Shown here: positions 57,150 through 64,000 of the stretch, one piece after another
Position numbering within the stretch: the stretch's first letter is position 1
Layout of the letters: every line of letters begins with the position of its first letter
Assembly: GCA_019828545.1 (NCBI GenBank)
Contig: JACVRA010000336.1
Span: 16,437-80,436, forward strand
Reading direction: 5' to 3'
Source of the DNA: Paracamarosporium sp. OC-R06-R3
Taxonomy: Eukaryota > Ascomycota > Dothideomycetes > Pleosporales > Didymosphaeriaceae
Length of the DNA stretch: 64,000 nucleotides
Notes under the pieces: generated by a model
Databases searched by the model: none
Told to the model about the DNA's origin: nothing
The model's input: only the letters and a program-made list of their open reading frames with translations
Made by a program: the position numbers and the translations under genes

Positions 57150-60100
57150 GAACCACTATATTATTTATAATATATAGAATAAGGTTAACCCTAAGTTAAC
57201 TACTCTACTAATAATAAAGCCGGTGGCCTATAGGATACCCATTATTATTAAATATGCGCTAGCAACTAACGTAATTATACTAATATAATAGTCTAAGCTA
57301 TTAATAGCTAGTTAGAAGGCCTTTAAGGAGGACCTAAAGTACTATAAGCTATTTTAAGAATAGTATAAGAATAATTAACATAAATATAAAAGGGAGTAAA
57401 TAAGCCTTTAGTATATTATTATATTTATTTAATAAATAGTAGTAAGTTACTTATAGAATACCTACTATCTACTAAATAAGATACCTTATAAATAAATTAT
57501 AAGCCTTAAGCTTACTATTAACGTTAATAATTAATATAAGAAGGAGTGTACAAAAGATAGATACCTTATAGCTCTTAAATAAATAAAAAGTATCGCCTTA
57601 TAGGAATCCTAGCTAGCTAAATACAATTAGACAGCTATAGAAGTAGAGACCTATATAGTTACTAAAGTAACTTAATTAAATATAGTTATAAAGGACTTTT
57701 TAGTAGCTATTAACAAAGTAGTACTTATATAGGCTACTAACTTTTAAGATAGTAGGAGATATACCACTAGTATAACTAAAAAGGAGATAATAAAATAATT
57801 TTAAAAATATATAATAACTAATTATTTTAATATAAAAGGGAAATACTAAGTAGCCTTTATAACTATAGATGTACTTAGTAGTAACCTATATAAGAGCTTT
57901 CTTACTAATAGTAGTAAATTTACTTAAGGTAATAATAAAAATACCTTTTATATTAAATACGCGCCATCTAAGGGACGACTTAACCTAAAATAAAAGAAAG
58001 TAATTATATAAGGAACCTCTTAGCTATTAACTAATAAGCTAAATATAATATACTTAGTATATACTTAAGACTATATCCTTAAGAACTACTACTACGTTTA
58101 TTTAAAACTAATACTTAAGTAATAGAAACTAAGACTAGCTATTAGTTAACTAATAGAGCTTAAACGTAAGTATAATAGCACATTTTAAGTACTAATACGC
58201 GGTTAAAATAGATTATAAATATAAATACCTTATATTAAATAATCTTATACACCTATGCCGACTCTATCTACTAAAGTAGATAATAAGTAATTAGATGGTT
58301 ACTAAATTAATACTATTAATAATAGTATAAGTCTAATAGTAATTAGTATAAGTTTTAATACTACTAAGTAATTTAACTTAAATATATATCTACTCTACTA
58401 CTTAGTAATCTTTAACTTAGGTATAACTTACTATATCTTTAACAACGTTAATTAATTTGTTACACTGTAGCCACCCAGGCCAGGTAATTTTATATAGGCC
58501 AGAAATATATAAGTATAGATATAAGGATACGGCAGCGTCTATATACGCCTAAGGAGCTTACATAGTAATAATATAATTAAACTAGATAATATAACATTTT
58601 ACCTTAATCTACTCTATAACTTAGTATTATTCTGCCTACTTAGATGTTAAGGACTATAGTAGGATACTAAAACTAAGCCTATAATAATTAAATACATAGA
58701 CAATATAGTAATTACAGAGCTTTAAGAACTATTTAGCTAGTAGGTAATTAAATATAAACCTATAAGCTAATTATATACTATAGACAATAGTACTAGTTTT
58801 ACCGTTTACAAAGTTAACTTATATATAAAACGGAGGCTAGCTATTACTAATATAAAAGTATAATATAAGCGTCTAGGTTATCTAGAACCTAACGCGCTTA
58901 AATACCTTATATAGTAAGCTAAGGGGGTGTATATTAAAGGCATATCTATAGTTAAATGCAACGCCTATAGTAGAGTAAAGTTAAAACGGCGGATCTAATA
59001 AGAAGCTAAACTAAATAATAAGAAACCTAGTAAGTATATTATAATTAACTTTTACAACTATAAGGTATATAGCTTTAATAAGGAGTATAGTTAAATACTT
59101 ATTACTAATTAATACTTAGGCTATATATAGGACTTCTACTTTAAGAATAATTACCCTACTAGATTAATTATTAAAGTACTAAATAAATTTATACTATTTG
59201 CTAAAGTATAGTTTAACGTAACTATTAAAGTAATTAAGTTAAATAACAAAATCTTTACTATTAAGGTAGACGTTAAATGCTAATATATAAGTAAAGGCAT
59301 TAAAATTAAGCCCTTAGCACCTAATATATAGGTATAAAATAGAGGAGCTAAGTGCTTAGGGGGTTTAATTAAGGAGAAGGCTTATACTATACGCCTTAAC
59401 GTTAATCTCCTATAGGACCTCTAGCTAAAGATTATCTATACTATAGTATATCTCTATAATTATACTTTAAACTATAAAAACTAATAGTAAATACTATATA
59501 AAGTATTCTTTACTATAGTCTCCTTTATTAATAGAATAGTAACTTAACTAAAGAAACTAGCCCTAAAGTATTTTAAAGCCTATAGAAGTAAAGCTTTTAC
59601 TATAATTAATAATACTTAACGTAGTAAAAGTAGGCTCTAGTAGCTAGATCTAAAGGTATAGATTAAATACCTAATTAGCTATTAATTTATAAATATATAG
59701 TATATATAGATTCTATTACTATTAAAAGTAATTAATATCTATAACGTTGTCTTTAACGAAGAAATAGTTTTTAATAGTACTTAAAAAGAGATTATAGATA
59801 ATCTTATATATAGTATACTTAATAAAATAGCTATATAAATCTATATAGTAGAGCTCCTGCCTACTATAGATCTTAGAGATATAACGCCCTTTTATAAAGA
59901 TAAGATAATTAATAACTTTATATAAGATAAAGATAAGGAGCCTTTAGGCTATTATTAAGAAAGAAAAATTAACTATATTTATCTATTACTACTATTAACT
60001 CCTCTATTAGTAGTACTACTTACTTATAGAGGTTTCTTATAAAACTTTTCTAAGAAACCCTATTAGTTAATTAGATAGTATATAGGTAACCTATCTACTA

Positions 60101-61950
60101 TTTAATTAGTTTACTCTTTATTAGTTAAGGATCTATTAGTAAACTTAGCTACTATAAAGACTACTCTATAGGCAGCCGCCTTTATAGTAGATACTTAAGT
60201 AGGTTATATAAGTAAATATTAAGGCAATAATTTTAATAAGGTATAGATTAAACGATTACTAATTAAAGGTATTAAACCTTATAGAAGTAAGCTGCCTTTA
60301 CTACCTATAGTAAATATACAACTTAACGCCTATCCTATATATAATTAGTTTAAAGAAGCTAAGTAGGTATATCTTACTAACTATTATTAAATAAAATTAT
60401 AGATTAAAACCCTATAGAGGCTAATTAAATAAGTAGGCTATTAAATACTTAATTATATATAGATATATACCTATAAGCTAAATAAATATAATTAGTTTCT
60501 TAAGTGTAAGGTATAACTTATCGTTTATAGTAATTAATAGTAGAATATTACTATATAAGATACCTATACTACAACTTTAACTAGCTACTTATTTTATATA
60601 CTTATAACTATTACTACTAAGTATAATCTTAAGCTTAAATAGTATAACGTAACCAATACCTTTATATATACCCTACTTAATTAGAAAGTTTATATAAAGA
60701 TGTTAATTAATTACTAATATAAAGGTATAATCCTTAGGCTATAAAAAGTGCTATATAGACTTTGTATTATACTAAAGCTTTAGTAGAAAGAGTTTACTAT
60801 AATACTAAAAAGCCTTAACTTTACTATAGTACTATATAAGCTATACTATATTATTAAGGACGGCGTTATAATATTCTTCTACATTAATAATATTATTATT
60901 ACCTATTATAAAGATAAGGAGGCAACGGCAACTAAGATAGTTAACCTACTTTAAGATAAATATACTATAACTAAAGGTAATAACCTATAGTAGTTTCTTA
61001 GTATAAAGATTATTTAATAGAGAGACTAGCACCTTATATAGCTATTATAGACTATATATATTAAAAAGATTTAATAATTAATTAATAAATTAGACTACTA
61101 ATATAATATACCTATAGTTAAAATAGAATTAAAGTCTTATATAAGGCTAGCCTTACTATTAAAAACTAATAAGTATTAATAAAAGATTAGATTCCTACTA
61201 TTTACTATTATAATAATACGCCTAGATATTGCTTTTGTTATATTATAATTAGCCTAATTCCTTATAAACTTAGGTTAATAGTATTATAATATAGCCGACT
61301 AAGTACTTCTCTATCTAGGCTTAATAAGGTATAAGGCCTTATAGTTAAGGGGTAAAGACTTACTCTAAATAGCTAGTAACGCCTTATTTATTAATAATAC
61401 TCTAGATTAGAAAAGCTCTTAAGGATATATAATTAAGCTTTTTAATAAATTAATTACATAGTACGTAAATAAATAGGATACTATTATAATATTAATTACT
61501 AAGGTAAAGCTTTTAGCCCTTACGTAAGTGGCTAAGGAAGTAATATATCTCTCTTAACTATTAAAGAAGCTAAGGATTAAATTACCTAGCATAATAATTA
61601 TAATCTAATATAATAATAAATAAATAATTTAGTTAGTAACTTAAGAAGTTTTAAAGCTCTAGACTAAGCTTTAATATATAAATATCTATACTTACTAACT
61701 TTAATAAGAAGTTACTACTAGAACGATTACTATTAAGTATATTTAATTAGGTTATATAATTACTAATAAACTTACAAAGGTATTACTAGGTAATAAATAG
61801 CTAAGCCTACTTACTTAACTAGGACTTATTAATATAATAAGTATAGAAGTAATAAAGATTATACTATTAAATAAAATATAGGACTATCTTTACTACGTAC
61901 TTTAAACAATTACTTAATTACTAGTCTAGATAGTAATAACGTACTAAGCT
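57150..61950 (+). pseudogene. Copia Gag-Pol remnant
   Basis: The gag-like part is about 57200-57950. RT lies at about 60340-60990: FKEAK, then YTYKLNKYN, FLKCK, a stretch ending VTNTFIYT, and FFYINNIIITYYKDKEATAT, where the copia YVDD catalytic pair has become NN. RNase H lies at about 61190-61600: RFLLFTIIIIRLDIAFVIL, IADxVLLYLGLIRYKAL. Integrase before RT places it in Ty1/copia, although the integrase core (about 58500-59500) is hard to read. Stops are dense throughout. Confidence 0.8.
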
Positions 61951-61959
61951 AAGGGGGTA

Positions 61960-62204
61960 TATTAAATATAAGGGCTCCTATTAAGTATTGCAATATTTTA
62001 TACTATTAATAATAGTTATTAGATATAAGGGTGTTAGGCTAGTAGTTGGCATAGTACTAGCCTCCCTTACTTAATACCTAGCCCTTAAGTAAAGAATAGT
62101 TAATAGAAACTAAATAATAGCCAATAGAGTATTAATATATAATTAATAATCTATTTTTTTACTAGTTTACTAAGATCCATTAATTTTACCGTGTAAATCT
62201 AACA
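61960..62204 (+). repeat. Right LTR of the copia element
   Basis: 245 bp, same length as the left LTR; ends TCTAACA. Confidence 0.92.
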
Positions 62205-62209
62205 ATAGT

Positions 62210-62729
62210 ATTAACTATAAAATAATTTATAAATATATTTATAAAATTTTTTAACTCTACCTCTTTATTTACGTCTATCTTAAAAAGGAGATATATTATT
62301 TTCTTATAAGTATACTCTTTAGTCTACTTTAGAATTTTCTTGTTTTATATTAAATAAGTAACTACTTTAGATAATAATTTTTTATCTTTTTCTATCTTCT
62401 TTTTATACTCCTTATAAGTCTTGTCTAGAGATGTCTAAGAAAGGTTAACATAGGGCTTATATACTACTATATACTTAATATAGTAAAGATAAGCTATAAA
62501 ATTAAAGAATAATATAATAATATAGTCTATATTAATAGCTAGGCAATGATTATAGGGAATGGAAGAAAGATAACTATAGTAATAAATTTTAAAGAAAGTA
62601 TAAAGGGTATAATGTTTAAAATCTAACATAATATAAATGTATACTATAAGGAGTAGGGACGCTAACTTTTAACTAAGTTAATAAATTAATTACGTAATTT
62701 AAGAACAAATTTAAAAAGGAAGGAGGTAA
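62210..62729 (+). other. 3' part of the gypsy element before its right LTR
   Basis: AT-rich, includes a short minus-strand frame (62435-62629) that is likely chance. Ends in a purine-rich tract directly before the LTR. Confidence 0.6.
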
Positions 62730-63126
62730 TATTAAAATCTATAATTAAAACTAACTAAGACCTTTTATATAAGTAAGATAACCTATACTTAATAATACTA
62801 GAGAAGGCTTATAAGGCCGACGTATATTAAGTTATATAATTAATAGACTTAGTAGACGTTTATTAAGTTTATTAATAAACTTAATAAAGGTCTATTAAGT
62901 CTATTACTTAATATATATAGTTTTATAGGAATTACCCTTTAACTTCTATATTTAATCTATTTTATATAGTAATAACCTATTAGTAATCTATTATTTAAAT
63001 TTCTTTAATAACTTCTATTATATTACTTACGTAATATAATATTGTTTTTATCTTATACTAAGTACTTCTACTTAAGAATTAACTCTACTTACCCCTTTAT
63101 ATTTAGTTAACCTTAAGGCTTTAATA
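62730..63126 (+). repeat. Right LTR of the gypsy element
   Basis: 397 bp; matches 51064-51448 with transitions and supplies the bases missing at the NN gap. Confidence 0.88.
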
Positions 63127-63131
63127 TATAA

Positions 63132-63275
63132 ATAGCTTAATAGCTTTTCTATATCTTTTTATATTAGATTTATAAATTAATTAATTAATCTTAGTTTACT
63201 TTTTATTATATACTCTTATATACCTCTATTTAAAATATATTTAATATAAACCTTTTAATTATTTATATTAATATA
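63132..63275 (+). repeat. Inverted LTR copy, right half, continuing from 51063
   Basis: Continues the opposite-strand 300-bp LTR interrupted by the gypsy element; ends at TTAATATA, the equivalent of the LTR terminus. Confidence 0.75.
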
Positions 63276-63512
63276 AAATTACTATAAAAAATTATAATAA
63301 TATAATTTACTTAAAATTTACTTTTATAGACTACTTATAAGTTATCTTATTATACTTAAACTAATTATAATATTTATAGTACTATTAAGTTAATTTATTT
63401 TTATTAATATATATATTTTTTTTTACTTTTTTATTATTACTATATATTATAAAGTTCTTTAAAGTAGTTAATTATAAACTTTTTTTAACTATTAAAACTT
63501 TTTTATATTATA
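63276..63512. other. AT-rich sequence, origin not recognised
   Basis: Homopolymer-like T and A runs, no repeat partner seen in the window. Confidence 0.4.
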
Positions 63513-63680
63513 TATAATAAGGTAAACGTTTTACTTTTAAAATTAATACTATATAGTTTTCCTTACCTATACTAAAAGGTATATATAAGAATACTTAAGT
63601 TAAGTATTTTTATATAGTATAATATATAAGGATTTATATTAAAAAAGTTATATATATTATTATATTTTAATTTTATTATA
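63513..63680 (+). mobile_element. 168-bp MITE-like repeat, copy 2
   Basis: Same length as copy 1 and alignable without gaps. The differences I saw are transitions. Contains the perfect 19-bp palindrome AATACTTAAGTTAAGTATT. Flanks TTATA/TTATC are a weak candidate duplication. Confidence 0.75.
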
Positions 63681-63893
63681 TTATCTCCCCCTTTTACTAT
63701 CTTAGTTTTTTAAGATATAAGGCTAAAAATATATATCTACTTTACCTTAATTATAATAGCTTTATAATCTAGCCCTATATAGGCTACCTTTAACGCCTTA
63801 TAAGCCCTAGCCTTATAAGCCTATAATTTAAGCTAAAGGATTAATAGCTATACTATAAATTAAACTTTTAACTTTAAAATAACTTAAGTATTA
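63681..63893. other. AT-rich spacer between MITE-like copies
   Basis: Slightly less degraded, contains short GCCTTATAAGCC-like self-similar pieces at about 63795-63825. No feature recognised. Confidence 0.35.
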
Positions 63894-64000
63894 TATAATA
63901 AAGTAAATGCTTTACTTTTAAAATTAATACTATATAACTTTCCTTACCTATACTAAAAGGTATATTTTAGAATACTTAAGTTAAGTATTTTTATATAGTA
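63894..64000 (+). mobile_element. 168-bp MITE-like repeat, copy 3, cut by the window end
   Basis: The first 107 bases match copies 1 and 2 without gaps, including the palindrome; the rest lies outside the window. Confidence 0.7.

Larger units (their letters stand above)
56782..62204 (+). mobile_element. Ty1/copia retrotransposon nested in the gypsy element
   Basis: 5423 bp with two 245-bp LTRs (56782-57026, 61960-62204) and a perfect target duplication ATAGT (56777-56781, 62205-62209). The right LTR is preceded by the polypurine tract AAGGGGGT (61951-61958). The two LTRs align without gaps, differing only by transitions. Confidence 0.93.
51064..63126 (+). mobile_element. Ty3/gypsy retrotransposon, RIP-dead, with nested copia element
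   Basis: Bounded by direct LTRs (51064-51448, 62730-63126) and a perfect 5-bp duplication TATAA (51059-51063 and 63127-63131). Without the nested element it is about 6.6 kb, normal for gypsy elements. A purine-rich tract (AAAAAGGAAGGAGGTAA) precedes the right LTR. Gag, RT, RNase H and integrase traces occur in gypsy order on the plus strand; none is intact. Confidence 0.9.
46430..64000. other. AT-rich, RIP-degraded transposon block
   Basis: From about 46.43 kb to the window end the sequence is extremely AT-rich, with hardly any open frame over 60 codons and stops in every frame. Paired repeat copies differ almost solely by C/T and G/A transitions, as expected from repeat-induced point mutation. 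Only 46.6-49.6 kb is less severely affected. The block continues past the window. Confidence 0.9.

Noticed and set aside
62435..62629. 64-codon minus-strand frame in AT-rich DNA
   Set aside because: Ile/Tyr/Lys/Asn-only composition expected by chance in such sequence; lies inside the gypsy element.
46430..64000. Centromere, CRISPR-like array or satellite
   Set aside because: The repeats are explained by LTR pairs and MITE-like copies; there is no regular short-spaced array.

Overview
The window is nuclear DNA of a filamentous ascomycete. The genes have short introns (about 44-103 nt) with GT..AG ends and CTAAC/CTGAC-like branch sites. The families are fungal: HET, Zn2Cys6 regulators, F-box-like, DHA1 transporters and oryzin-type subtilase. 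The right end is a very AT-rich block of decayed transposons whose copies differ almost only by C/T and G/A transitions, the mark of repeat-induced point mutation (RIP). This mix fits Dothideomycetes, probably Pleosporales; that placement is inference.

Layout, 1-46.4 kb (ordinary GC): Zn2Cys6 regulator (441-1723 +), HET-domain protein (2249-4514 -), MFS transporter (5713-7519 -), lipid-droplet-associated hydrolase (8514-9713 +), exocyst SEC8 (9882-13292 -) head-to-head with Paf1-complex CTR9 (13798-17447 +), a fructosamine-kinase-like remnant (about 17697-18100 -), DHA1 transporter (18297-19982 -) divergent from a Zn2Cys6 regulator (20795-23020 +), a 2.7-kb gene-poor stretch, methionine-permease-like APC transporter (25720-27413 +), two conserved fungal proteins of unknown function (27941-29719 -; about 30184-31995 +), an acyltransferase (32485-34107 -) divergent from a secondary-metabolism-type FAD oxidase (34812-36547 +), an F-box-like gene with a possible nonsense codon (37262-39304 -), a 2.8-kb gene-poor stretch, a secreted subtilisin-type protease (42138-43370 +), and a secreted protein of unknown function (44094-45048 -).

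Layout, 46.4-64 kb (AT-rich): nested dead transposons. A Fot1/pogo-type transposase (C-terminal part) abuts a gag-only LTR element (47805-50086). A 168-bp MITE-like repeat sits in one LTR of that element and recurs at 63513 and 63894. A Ty3/gypsy element (51064-63126, TSD TATAA) is inserted in an inverted copy of the same LTR. A Ty1/copia element (56782-62204, TSD ATAGT) is inserted in the gypsy element. All reading frames here carry many stops.

Housekeeping genes (SEC8, CTR9, hydrolase) form a conserved-looking core at 8.5-17.4 kb. The rest are accessory or regulatory genes. Two divergent pairs (transporter/regulator and acyltransferase/oxidase) may be small functional units. I found no clear new biological system. 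The most novel items are the 168-bp MITE-like family, the precisely datable nest of insertions, and several unusual gene structures (start codon isolated by an intron, GC-AG intron, 22-nt exon). Splice sites were inferred by eye from frame, consensus and family continuity.
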